The notes under the pieces were generated by a model. That model saw only the letters and a program-made list of their open reading frames with translations, was not told where the DNA came from and made no database searches. Below are positions 1-6,415 of a DNA stretch of 8,920 nucleotides, piece by piece. A program made the translations under genes and the position numbers. Origin of the DNA: JBPCOB01 sp051000715 (GTDB taxonomy: Bacteria; Actinomycetota; Actinomycetes; JALYNC01); contig JBPCOB010000137.1 of the NCBI GenBank assembly GCA_051000715.1, positions 1 to 8,920 on the forward strand, in the 5' to 3' direction. Numbering within the stretch: position 1 is the stretch's first letter; each line of letters starts with the position of its first letter.

Positions 1-80
1 GTGCACCGGGCGACCGCGATTCCTTCCCGGTTCAGCTGCAGCCAGATTTTGCGGGCGCCGTAGACGCCGTAGTTCTGCGA
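1..80 (-). pseudogene. IS3-family transposase (orfB) fragment, internal part
   Basis: Read on the minus strand from base 80, this gives the residues QNYGVYGARKIW followed by LNREGIAVARC. This is the HTH_21-like region just upstream of the integrase core in IS3-family OrfB proteins. No start or stop codon is present: the frame runs off the window at base 1 and is cut at about base 80 by IS30-derived sequence. It lies in the opposite orientation to the other IS3 piece at 314-637, so the two are not simply halves of one element interrupted by IS30. It cannot encode a working transposase. The family call is firm; the exact boundary is uncertain by a few bases because the junction shares sequence with its neighbour. 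Confidence 0.8.
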
Positions 81-309
81 CCCCCAAAGTCCCTGGCAGC
101 GCGGCACGAACGAGAACACCAACGGCCTGCTGCGCCAGTACTTCCCGAAGGGCACGGACCTGTCTCGATGGTCGGCTGAGGACCTGACGGCCGTGGCCGC
201 GGCGCTGAACAACCGACCCCGCAAGACCCTCGGCTGGAAGACCCCCGCGGAGGTCTTCAACGAGCAACTACTGTCCCTGCAACAGGCTGGTGTTGCGACG
301 ATCGATTGA
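73..309 (+). pseudogene. IS30-family transposase, C-terminal fragment
   Basis: The plus-strand frame reads FCDPQSPWQRG, then TNENTNGLLRQYFPKGTDLS, and later NNRPRKTLGWKTPAEVF before the TGA at 307-309. This is the classic C-terminus of IS30-family DDE transposases, and the Glu of NENTNG is the third catalytic acidic residue. The first two catalytic Asp residues and the N-terminal HTH are missing, so the fragment is inactive. The 5' end merges with the minus-strand IS3 fragment: bases 73-80 fit both reading frames. Downstream, IS3 sequence begins within about 5 bases of the stop codon, so the IS30 right end and its inverted repeat have been lost. Confidence 0.88.
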
Positions 310-313
310 GCCT

Positions 314-637
314 GGTCAGTACACCGCAATCCGCTACGCCGAGACCCTCGCCGATGTCGACGCCGTCGCCTCCGTCGGGTCCCGCGGCGACAGTTACGAC
401 AACGCCCTCGCCGAGTCGACGATCGGCCAGATCAAGGCTCAGTTGTTCAAGACCCGAGGCCCCTGGCGCACCCTCGATCAGATCGAGTACGCCCTCTTCG
501 ATTACATCGACTGGTGGAACCACCGCCGCCTGCACGGCGAGATAGGCATGATCCCGCCGGTCGAAGCCGAAGACGCCTACTACCGTCAGACCCAGCCCCT
601 TCAGACGGCCGGTTCCCAACAAGCCGAGTCTCTATGA
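314..637 (+). pseudogene. IS3-family transposase (orfB), C-terminal fragment
   Basis: The frame reads GQYTAIRYAETLADV, then ASVGSRGDSYDNALAES and later DWWNHRRLHGEIG, ending at TGA 635-637. This is the C-terminal part of the rve/DDE integrase core of IS3-family OrfB; the Glu of NALAES is the third catalytic residue. The sequence is open back to an ATG at 290, but bases 290-313 belong to the IS30 fragment in another frame, so that ATG is not a genuine start. The two upstream catalytic Asp residues are absent. The bases after the stop, through GCCAGTGCGGGTTCA (640-654), look like an IS3-type right end. The fragment is not functional. Confidence 0.87.
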
Positions 638-715
638 AAGCCAGTGCGGGTTCACTCAAGTTCGAAGAGTTCACCAAGGGTGCAGCTCCCACGCAGGGGA
701 GTAGCTCGTATCCGC

Positions 716-751
716 CCGAGAGGCCCGCGGCGGGTGCCGCGGGCCTCTCGG
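716..751. terminator. Perfect 16-bp hairpin, probable terminator of the S1 protease gene
   Basis: CCGAGAGGCCCGCGGC (716-731) pairs perfectly with GCCGCGGGCCTCTCGG (736-751) around a 4-base loop, GGGT. It lies 42 bases past the stop codon of the minus-strand protease gene and between that gene and the IS remnants. No T-tract follows in the minus direction, and only a weak T-rich stretch (GTTCTGCTTCC) follows in the plus direction. Strong hairpins without a U-tract are common terminators in actinomycetes. It may work in both directions. Confidence 0.75.
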
Positions 752-793
752 ATGTTCTGCTTCCCGTGCGTGGGGCTGGCCCACCGATCTCAC

Positions 794-2065
794 TCAGGGC
801 TGGTAGAGCAGGCGCAAGCCGTTCGCGCTGAGAGCCTCCCCGATGGGCTGGTACCAGCTGACGTTCGAGGAGCCCACCTTGCTCCAGCACTGGCCCGCCG
901 CCGTCAAGCTCGCCCCACTGGTCACCCCGAGCGCATAGGCGCCGGCGCTGATGTTGGAGCCTCCGCTGTCGCCTCCCTCGACACAGGCGTTATGCCGGAC
1001 GAGGCCTGAGACCGTGATGCCACCTGTGTAGATCACTGTCTGGTTGAGGGCGGTGATCGACCCGCAGGTGTAGCCCGTGGTTCGGCCGCTCTTGCACACC
1101 GTCGCACCCACCGGCGGCGTGTTCCACTGTCCGCGGATGCTGACGTAGGTGTTGTTGTACTTGTAGACCGAAACCGAGGGCTGCCAAAACGTGGGGTACG
1201 AGTTCCAGAAGGTACCGAAGTCGTCGCCCGGGTAGTTTGCCGTACGAGTTGCGCCGATCCGGTAACCGTTGCGGCTCACCGTGCCGCTCGTCTTGACACA
1301 GTGGCCGGCGGTGAGGACGACATCGCGACCGTTGGCGTCGCGGGTGTTGAATCCGACAGAGCAGAGTCCTCCAGTTGGTATGACGATCTGAAGACCGCCC
1401 ACAAGCCACTCCGTGGTTCGTGGAGCCTGCTGTGCCGGGACGTAGTTGATGCGAACGCTGTCACCGAAGCTGCTCGCCAGCTTTGTCAGCGCCAGCGTCG
1501 CGGCGTCCTTCGTGCCCGCGGTGACCGCCACGACGACCGTGTTTGTCGGTACGTCGACGTACCAGTCCTGCAGGGAGCCGGCGCCACCGGCGGAGGCGGC
1601 CTGGTCGAGAAGTCGCTTGATGCTCTCGAGCCGCGCCGAGCTGTCGTCGACACGCTGCGGGCGAGCGCCGCTGCGAAGCGCGGCCGCGTCGCCGGCGAGG
1701 TCGAGGGTAGTGACGACCAGCTGCCCGGTTGCGTCGAGATAGCTGCCGCCAGAGCGGCCAGCGAGCGACTTCTCGATCAGGGCACCTCGGTCGCCCAGCG
1801 CCTGCTGCTGTCCGAGACGCTTAACGGCTTCGGCGGTCGAAATTCCTTGCTGATGCGCCAAGGCTGCTGCCGCGTCTGGGTCCACCTTCGAGAGGCTCCC
1901 GCCTCCGGCGGGATCCGGGCTGGTGGCGGCGGCCGCGGGCGGTGCCACTCCCGTCGCGTCCGGCTTCGCGGCCGACGCACCAGGGCTGAGGACGCCGATG
2001 CTAATGACGATCGCTACTGAGAACACGGCCGCCCCCCGCGAGGCGACTGACTTCCTGGAGTTCAT
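794..2065 (-). CDS. Secreted S1-family serine protease (streptogrisin/alpha-lytic type), pre-pro enzyme
   Basis: This encodes a 423-residue endopeptidase made as a pre-pro protein and exported. Residues 1-33 are a Sec-type signal peptide: basic N-terminus NSRK, hydrophobic core around 12-26, and a likely cleavage after ASA or SAA. Residues of about 34-215 form a propeptide, including a stretch resembling the alpha-lytic protease pro-region (about 60-110) that in this family acts as a folding chaperone. The mature domain starts near 217 (TTEWLVGG). The catalytic triad is visible: His255 in TAGHC, Asp282 in DDFG, and Ser367 in GGDSGG. Six Cys in the mature domain fit the three disulfides usual for the family. 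The ATG at 2065 is preferred over an upstream in-frame start at 2155 because GAAAGGA (2072-2078) sits 6 bases before it and the signal peptide begins there. The gene appears intact and is followed by a strong hairpin. It is the only clearly functional non-transposon enzyme in the window. Confidence 0.93.
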   Translation of the reverse strand: MNSRKSVASRGAAVFSVAIVISIGVLSPGASAAKPDATGVAPPAAAATSPDPAGGGSLSKVDPDAAAALAHQQGISTAEAVKRLGQQQALGDRGALIEKSLAGRSGGSYLDATGQLVVTTLDLAGDAAALRSGARPQRVDDSSARLESIKRLLDQAASAGGAGSLQDWYVDVPTNTVVVAVTAGTKDAATLALTKLASSFGDSVRINYVPAQQAPRTTEWLVGGLQIVIPTGGLCSVGFNTRDANGRDVVLTAGHCVKTSGTVSRNGYRIGATRTANYPGDDFGTFWNSYPTFWQPSVSVYKYNNTYVSIRGQWNTPPVGATVCKSGRTTGYTCGSITALNQTVIYTGGITVSGLVRHNACVEGGDSGGSNISAGAYALGVTSGASLTAAGQCWSKVGSSNVSWYQPIGEALSANGLRLLYQP

Positions 2066-2086
2066 GACTGGTCCTTTCCAGTGGTC

Positions 2087-2104
2087 GCGCGAATCGTTTC
2101 GCGC
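2087..2104. promoter_or_regulatory. 18-bp palindrome upstream of the protease start, candidate operator
   Basis: GCGCGAA (2087-2093) and TTCGCGC (2098-2104) are perfect inverted copies with a 4-base centre, TCGT. The palindrome lies 22-39 bases upstream of the protease ATG, just above its ribosome-binding site. It could bind a dimeric regulator near the transcription start or form a hairpin in the 5' leader. I could not recognise convincing -35/-10 elements in the 125 bases between this gene and the cyclase gene. The function is an inference from position and symmetry. Confidence 0.4.
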
Positions 2105-2176
2105 TGGCAAGTCCCAACCATGCGCCGCTATCACTGTCTGGTCTGTCGGCTGCATGACGTATTCAGCGTGCGCTTC

Positions 2177-2194
2177 CTGACGGAACTGCGTCAG
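2177..2194. terminator. Small hairpin at the 3' end of the cyclase-ATPase gene
   Basis: CTGACG (2177-2182) pairs with CGTCAG (2189-2194) around a 6-base loop, overlapping the ancestral TGA stop (2191-2193). The 6-bp stem is short and has no T-tract. It might help to end transcription before the protease gene, but it could equally be chance. Confidence 0.25.
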
Positions 2195-2370
2195 CTGCTG
2201 AGAGCCGACAGTAGAGCGCTATCAGCCAAGTATCGGGCCTGGCTGATGAAGGTCTCTGCGGCGCCCAGCTCTGCGAAGACGATGGCGGCCTGCTCCGCGA
2301 ATAGTGCGGCGGAGTCCGGTTGGCCCTGCCCGGAGAGCCAGACGGCGTGGTCGAGTCGGGTGCGCGCCAG

Positions 2371-4992
2371 CTAGTAGGGGTAGCCGAGCTCGGCGAGGAT
2401 GGTCTCTGCCGTGACGAACCCATTCTCGACGACTTCGTGCTGCCCGCGGGCGGCGTCCAGACGGGCCCGGAAGCGGGCGTACTGCGCTCTCAAGTACGGC
2501 GGGACGTGTCCGCGCGGTCGGTCCGCGACGACTAGGAGCAGTCGTTCCACCTCGTCGATGCGACCAAGGGATAGCGCAGCTTCCACACCGTCCGGCCAGG
2601 CCTGCCGAACCGCGTCGGTGCGGAGACCAGCGAATCCGGTGCCGCCGGTCACTGCTTGCCAGGCGAAGTTGAGCGCTGCCGTCTGGTCCCCATTTGCCAG
2701 CGCGATCGTGGCTCTAGTCGCCTGGACCATCGCGCGCAGCTCGACGTAGTCCGTGTCGTTCCACTCGTCAAGCGCTTGGGCATGGACCGCAACGGAAGCC
2801 AGCTCCCCGCGAAGGGAGCAGAGAAGGGCCAGCCGGTTGTGCAGATGAACGGCGCCCGGACGGTCCGGGTCCACGAGTCCATCAGCGCCCAGTCGGCCGG
2901 CCTCCTCCCACCTGCCGGCAAAGATGTGCACGAGCATCAGGTTCTGCAGGGTGGCCGCCTCGTTGAATAGGGCGCCCCGCCAACGCGCGAAATCCAGCAC
3001 GCTCTCGAAACGGTCCGCCGCGCCCGGAAGATCCCCGGTCATCCGGAGGTCACCGGCGAAGAATTGCGCAGCAGCAACTTCCCGCTTGAGGTCGTGTCGG
3101 TCGGCGAACTCCGCCGCTCCCTCCACACTGATGAGCGCCTCGTTGTGGCGTCCCCCGCTCCTGAGACCGATGGCGCGCGCGGTCAGCGCTCTGCTGACCA
3201 CATCGGGAAGTTCCAACGCCTGCGCGTAGGTGAGTGCGATCTCCAGGTGTGCAAAAGCCTCGGCGGCGTGGCCCACCGAGACCAATTCCTCCGCCAGGCG
3301 GGCGGCCAGGTCGGCAGTGTCCGTGTCAGGCACCCCACTATCAAGGCCGGCCACTGCCTCACGCATGTGGCCGATCACCTCGTGGTTACGCCCTAGCTGG
3401 CCCAGGGCACCACCGGCAACCCCAAGCAGACGGGCGGCCTCGCGGGTGCGGCCGGCAGCGGTGTGGGCGGCAATGGCGACCTCCAGCAGCTCCACCGCTC
3501 GGGCGTTCCTGCCCGCCTGGAAGGCAGCTCTGCCGGCAAGACCCCGAAGCTCCGTCCGGGCAGGCTCGTCGGTGGCCAGCTCTGCCGCCGACTGGTAGTC
3601 ACCCAGGGCCGTCTCCGGTGCGCCTACGGTAAGCGCCCGGTCGCCGGCCCGCCGGTAGGCGGCTACGGCTTCGGCTCGGACGCCGGCCGCGTCGGGGTCG
3701 CTCGGCGCGGCGGCGTAGGCGTCGGCGTAGTGCGCGGCGATGACCTCGGCGATCTCCTCCCCGTCGTCGGGGAAGGTGACCCGCAGGTGCGCAGCCACCG
3801 CCAGATGCCGGGCCTTGCGGTCGCGGCGCCCCAAGGTGTCGTACGCCACCGTGCGCAGCAGCCCCTGGGTGAAGGCGTACTGGCCGCGCTCCGGGGAGCG
3901 CGGGTCGGCCCGGATGGACAACACCTCCTTGCGCACCAGCGCTGCCAGCAGGGCGTCGACCTCGGCCGCGGGGAGCGGGCAGATCGCGGCCACCGCCGGA
4001 CGCGGGAACGTGCTGCCCAGCACCGCCAGATCCCGGACCAGGATGCGCTCGCCCTCCGGCAGCGCGTCGATCCGGGCCGCCACCAGCGCCGCCAGGCCGG
4101 CCGGCGGTGTCAACGCGCCGATCTCACCGACCAGGCGGTAGACCTCGCCCTCCGACACGATCACCTCCCGGTCGATGAGCGACCGAATGGTCTCCATTGC
4201 ATACAGCGGCACGCCGTCGGCGCGAGCCACGATGGCGTCCCGCACGCGGGCCGGCAGCCCGACGACCAGCTCGTCGAGCAGCGCGGCCATCACCGGCGGT
4301 GACAGCGGCTCGAGGTGCAGGGTGGAGGCGTTGCGGCGGTTCGCCCCCCAGCCGACCCGGCGCTCGGCGAGCTCCGGGCGGGCGAGGGTGAGGATGAAGA
4401 TCGGCGCATGGGCGGCCCAGTCCAGCAGGTGCTCGAGGAAGTCCAGGAGGCCAGGGTCGGCGTGCTCGGCATCCTCGATCACCAGTACCACCGGGGACGA
4501 CTCCGCCAGCCGAACGAAGAAGGTCCGCCAGCCGGCGAAGAGCTCCTCTCGGGGCAGCCTCGAGTCGGCCGTGCCGAGCAGCGCGCCCACCCGGGGCTCG
4601 AGGAAGTTCCGCTCGGTCGGGTCGGGAATCCAGCGCTCCAGCGCGACGGCGAGCTTGCTGGCTGCTGCCGCCGGCGGCTCTTCCTCGCCGATGCCGCACC
4701 GCGTACGCACCATCGCGGCCAGCGCCCAGAACGCCACCCCCTCGCCGTAGGAGAGGGCGCGCCAGGGGTGCCACAAAGTGGTTGCGGCCAGCCCGGCGGT
4801 GTACTTCTCGAACTCCCAGGCGAGCCGGGACTTCCCCATCCCGGCTGGTCCGGAGATGGCCAGCAGCCGCGCCGCGCCACAGTCGGCGCTGGCGTGGAAG
4901 AACTCCTTGACCAGGCGCAGCTCGCGGTCGCGGCCGAGAAAGGAGGCCTCCAGCCCGTCCACCCGCTGGGCGCCGCCGACCGCGGCCACCAC
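2371..4992 (-). CDS. 3' fragment: P-loop ATPase with TPR-like helical tail, lacking its own start and its C-terminus
   Basis: Downstream of the frameshift, an open frame of 873 codons runs from a GTG at 4992. Walker A is GPAGMGKS (4828-4851) and Walker B is VVLVIED (4474-4494), within an AAA/NACHT-like ATPase domain of roughly 330 residues that starts with FLGRDREL. The remaining ~480 residues are Ala/Leu-rich repeated helices, typical of TPR domains that sense ligands or partners in these cyclase-associated ATPases. I do not believe the GTG is a natural start: no Shine-Dalgarno precedes it, and in-frame homologous linker sequence continues upstream to about 5037. The frame ends at a TAG within the last helical repeat, about 60 residues short of the ancestral end. 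It is best treated as the distal part of one pseudogene; as a free protein it would lack the cyclase output domain. Confidence 0.75.
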   Translation of the reverse strand: MVAAVGGAQRVDGLEASFLGRDRELRLVKEFFHASADCGAARLLAISGPAGMGKSRLAWEFEKYTAGLAATTLWHPWRALSYGEGVAFWALAAMVRTRCGIGEEEPPAAAASKLAVALERWIPDPTERNFLEPRVGALLGTADSRLPREELFAGWRTFFVRLAESSPVVLVIEDAEHADPGLLDFLEHLLDWAAHAPIFILTLARPELAERRVGWGANRRNASTLHLEPLSPPVMAALLDELVVGLPARVRDAIVARADGVPLYAMETIRSLIDREVIVSEGEVYRLVGEIGALTPPAGLAALVAARIDALPEGERILVRDLAVLGSTFPRPAVAAICPLPAAEVDALLAALVRKEVLSIRADPRSPERGQYAFTQGLLRTVAYDTLGRRDRKARHLAVAAHLRVTFPDDGEEIAEVIAAHYADAYAAAPSDPDAAGVRAEAVAAYRRAGDRALTVGAPETALGDYQSAAELATDEPARTELRGLAGRAAFQAGRNARAVELLEVAIAAHTAAGRTREAARLLGVAGGALGQLGRNHEVIGHMREAVAGLDSGVPDTDTADLAARLAEELVSVGHAAEAFAHLEIALTYAQALELPDVVSRALTARAIGLRSGGRHNEALISVEGAAEFADRHDLKREVAAAQFFAGDLRMTGDLPGAADRFESVLDFARWRGALFNEAATLQNLMLVHIFAGRWEEAGRLGADGLVDPDRPGAVHLHNRLALLCSLRGELASVAVHAQALDEWNDTDYVELRAMVQATRATIALANGDQTAALNFAWQAVTGGTGFAGLRTDAVRQAWPDGVEAALSLGRIDEVERLLLVVADRPRGHVPPYLRAQYARFRARLDAARGQHEVVENGFVTAETILAELGYPY

Positions 4993-5741
4993 CCGGGTGG
5001 CGCGAAACAGCGGTACCAGCGCGGTCTTGCCCTTGAGTGCATGGCTGCGGCATCGGCGTAGCCGATGGCCGGGCGGGTGAGCTCCCGGGTGGTCTCGTCC
5101 ACCAGCACAGTGGCGGGCTCGGCGACCGCCTGCACCCGGGCGGCGGTGTTGACCGCGTCCCCAGCGACTATGCCCTCGCCGACCGCGCCGAGGGTCACCG
5201 CGACCTCGCCGGTGACGATCCCGACCCGCAGCGCCAATCCGGCCGCGTGCACCTCGCCGCGCAGCGCAGCCACCGCGGCCACCAAGTCGAGTGCGGCCCG
5301 TACCGCCCGCTCGGCGTCGTCCCCGTGCGCAACCGGCACTCCCCAGATCGCCATCACCGCGTCGCCAATGAACTTCTCCACCATCCCGCCGTAGCGGGTG
5401 ATGACGATGCGGGCGGTCTCGAAGTAGGCCGAGAGCAGCTCCCGGACCTCCTCCGGGTCGCGGGACTCCGACAGCGGGGTGAACCCGACCAGGTCGGCGA
5501 AGAGCACGGAGCAGACCCGGCGCTCGGCGGCCGGACCGGCTGCCAAGACGGTGGACAGGCGCGGAGGAGCGACAGCTACCGGGGTGGCCCCGCGCACCGG
5601 CGCACCGCAGTCGCCGCAGAACCCCTTACCCGCGTCAACGGTGGCACCGCACCTGGGACAGGCCGACGCCACCGGCGATCCGCAGTCCCCGCAGAAGCGC
5701 TTGCCGTCGGGGTTCTCGGCCGTGCACGCAGAACACCGCAT
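4479..5741 (-). CDS. 5' fragment: double zinc ribbon plus class III adenylate cyclase domain
   Basis: The open frame is 420 codons, but only about 235 are authentic. Residues 3-20 (C3, C6, C17, C20) and 28-45 (C28, C31, C42, C45) form two CxxC...CxxC zinc ribbons. Residues of about 74-222 are a class III cyclase homology domain, with metal-binding Asp83 (FADLVGFT) and Asp127 (FIGDAVMAIWG). Lys123 and Asp195 (GDAVN) are the pair expected for ATP rather than GTP, and Asn198 and Arg202 are the transition-state residues. All key residues are present, so a truncated product could in principle still make cAMP. After His235 the frame shifts and the last ~185 residues are out-of-frame translation of the ATPase part. 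The ATG at 5741 is supported because the zinc ribbon starts immediately (MRCSAC); the ribosome-binding site is modest (GGGGTGG about 7 bases upstream, GGAGGA about 16 bases upstream). Confidence 0.8.
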   Translation of the reverse strand: MRCSACTAENPDGKRFCGDCGSPVASACPRCGATVDAGKGFCGDCGAPVRGATPVAVAPPRLSTVLAAGPAAERRVCSVLFADLVGFTPLSESRDPEEVRELLSAYFETARIVITRYGGMVEKFIGDAVMAIWGVPVAHGDDAERAVRAALDLVAAVAALRGEVHAAGLALRVGIVTGEVAVTLGAVGEGIVAGDAVNTAARVQAVAEPATVLVDETTRELTRPAIGYADAAAMHSRARPRWYRCFAPPGWWPRSAAPSGWTGWRPPFSAATASCAWSRSSSTPAPTVARRGCWPSPDQPGWGSPGSPGSSRSTPPGWPQPLCGTPGAPSPTARGWRSGRWPRWCVRGAASARKSRRRQQPASSPSRWSAGFPTRPSGTSSSPGWARCSARPTRGCPERSSSPAGGPSSFGWRSRPRWYW

Positions 5742-6048
5742 GGATCTGCCACCCCGCTCCTCCGGCGGCAGACTGCGCCGCCCGCGACCGATTCAGGGAG
5801 AAATTATCCCGCGTGGCTACGTTGAGCGAGAAGGCAGAGTCAGCGCCGTACGCCATCCGGTGGTCGTAGGTCAGCGCCAGGTAGACGGGCGAAGGTACGC
5901 GATGACGTGTCTTGACGGGATCGGAGGTACTGAGAACAGTCGCGCACAGGACGCTTCTAGTGTCGGCTTGCGAACGGACGCGAGATCGATCGAGCACCGA
6001 CGATGTGGCCATGGACGGTCGCCCGACCGCCGAGAGAGGAGAAGCGAG
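5742..6048. promoter_or_regulatory. Divergent intergenic region between the cyclase gene and the repeat-protein gene
   Basis: These 307 bases must hold the promoters for both divergent genes; no convincing gene lies here on either strand. Two near-identical 11-mers, TTCAGGGAGAA (5792-5802) and TTGAGCGAGAA (5822-5832), are direct repeats matching at 9 of 11 positions and spaced 30 bases apart, about three helical turns, as expected for a tandem regulator site. A TTGACG at 5912-5917 could be a -35 element for the plus-strand gene, but the hexamer 17 bases later (AACAGT) is a poor -10. An actinomycete alternative sigma factor could use another site. Promoter positions are therefore uncertain. 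Confidence 0.4.
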
Positions 6049-6402
6049 ATGACCGAGTACCAGCCGGAGACGGCTGCAGAGCTGCGCACCGGGGTCCACG
6101 ACGACGTCGCCGGCCACGCCCTGCCCGCCCCGGACGGCTACAAGGGACCCGTCGGCGACACCAACTCGCACGACGACGACGTCGCCGGCCACGCGGTGCC
6201 CACCCCGGACGGCTACAAGGGGCCCGTCGTCGACACCGACTCGTACGACGAGGACGTCGCCGGCCACGCCGTCCCCACCCCGAGCGGCTACAAGGGGCCC
6301 GTCGTCGACACCGACTCGCACGACGACGACGTCGCCGGCCACGCCCGCGTGAGCGGCGAGATCCGACCGGACATCTACGGTGACGCGGGCCGTACTCCGT
6401 AG
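6049..6402 (+). CDS. 117-residue acidic protein made of 25-residue tandem repeats, function unknown
   Basis: The start is well supported: AGGAG (6037-6041) lies 7 bases before the ATG at 6049. The frame stays open upstream, but without a comparable signal. The protein has a short N-terminal segment (residues 1-18, MTEYQPETAAELRTG...), then a 25-residue unit at 19-43, 44-68 and 69-93, and a partial fourth copy at 94-99 that leads into a different tail (RVSGEIRPDIYGDAG). Each full unit contains DVAGHA, a PxPxGYKGPV segment, and DTxS followed by an acidic (H/Y)D(D/E) cluster. There is no Cys, no signal peptide and no membrane segment, and it is strongly acidic. Codon use has almost exclusively G/C third positions, like a real actinomycete gene. 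It converges on a subtilisin-like protease gene. I do not recognise the family. Possibilities are a multi-unit precursor of a modified peptide, or a disordered protein whose His/Asp clusters bind metal. No modification enzyme is visible nearby. Confidence 0.85.
   Translation: MTEYQPETAAELRTGVHDDVAGHALPAPDGYKGPVGDTNSHDDDVAGHAVPTPDGYKGPVVDTDSYDEDVAGHAVPTPSGYKGPVVDTDSHDDDVAGHARVSGEIRPDIYGDAGRTP
6103..6345 (+). repeat. 75-bp in-frame tandem repeat, three full copies plus an 18-bp partial copy
   Basis: Units are 6103-6177, 6178-6252 and 6253-6327, with a partial fourth at 6328-6345. Each starts with GACGTCGCCGGCCACGC. By direct comparison, copies 1 and 2 match at 67 of 75 bases and copies 2 and 3 at 69 of 75. 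Several differences are silent, and the period is exactly 25 codons with no indels, so the repeat is maintained as protein sequence. Copy number may vary between strains through recombination or replication slippage. Confidence 0.95.
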
Positions 6403-6415
6403 CAGCAGCTCGCCT

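Larger units (their letters stand above)
1..654. mobile_element. Mosaic of three insertion-sequence remnants
   Basis: Three truncated transposase pieces from two IS families abut directly: IS3 (minus), IS30 (plus), IS3 (plus). Only the right-hand end of the last one (about 654) looks like an original element end. No intact transposase or matched inverted-repeat pair is visible. This suggests repeated insertion followed by deletion or illegitimate recombination. The left limit lies outside the window. Confidence 0.75.
2191..5741 (-). pseudogene. Zinc-ribbon / class III adenylate cyclase / ATPase / TPR protein, broken by a frameshift and a nonsense codon
   Basis: Read with one frame change, this is a single gene of about 1183 codons with a well-known actinobacterial architecture: zinc ribbons, a class III nucleotide cyclase, a P-loop ATPase and an alpha-helical TPR-like tail. 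Two lesions divide it. (1) Near 5037 the cyclase frame reads GYADAAAMH and then turns to unrelated sequence. One base back, the reading continues as LKGKTALVPLFRATRVVAAV, the usual linker to the ATPase, so a net loss of one base (or gain of two) has occurred. (2) At 2371-2373 a TAG follows ELGYPY. The same frame stays open for 59 more codons, starting LARTRLDHAVWL and including FAELGA and FISQARYLADSA, up to TGA at 2191-2193. Related proteins usually read YW(L/A)ARTxL here, so TGG to TAG is the simplest explanation. Both lesions look recent because the frames are otherwise intact. Sequencing or assembly error is the main alternative. Confidence 0.85.

Noticed and set aside
290..637. A complete small plus-strand gene starting at the ATG at 290
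   Set aside because: The first 24 bases are IS30 sequence in another frame and the rest is a truncated IS3 transposase. The ATG is accidental at the junction.
1301..2020. Plus-strand open frame of 239 codons
   Set aside because: It is antisense to the S1 protease, whose signal peptide, triad and ribosome-binding site are all clear. Its translation is Arg/Gly/Ala-rich without motifs.
5030..5045. Programmed ribosomal frameshift joining cyclase and ATPase parts
   Set aside because: No X XXY YYZ slippery site or obvious downstream stimulator is visible, and homologous proteins are normally encoded in one frame. A mutation or sequencing error is simpler.
4124..5053. Third-frame minus-strand open frame of 309 codons over the ATPase region
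   Set aside because: It is Arg/Ala/Gly-rich out-of-frame translation of the ATPase domain. The Walker motifs are in the other frame.
5479..6048. Upstream extension of the repeat-protein frame
   Set aside because: The frame is open but runs antisense through the cyclase gene. The ATG at 6049 has an ideal AGGAG 7 bases upstream, and the repeat-bearing sequence starts right after it.
5635..6342. Minus-strand open frame of 235 codons across the repeat region
   Set aside because: It is the antisense shadow of the tandem repeat and the zinc-ribbon coding sequence. It has no ribosome-binding site and overlaps two better-supported genes.
6103..6345. CRISPR-like array
   Set aside because: The 75-bp repeats are directly adjacent with no unique spacers, in frame, and part of a well-supported coding sequence. 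No cas genes are nearby.
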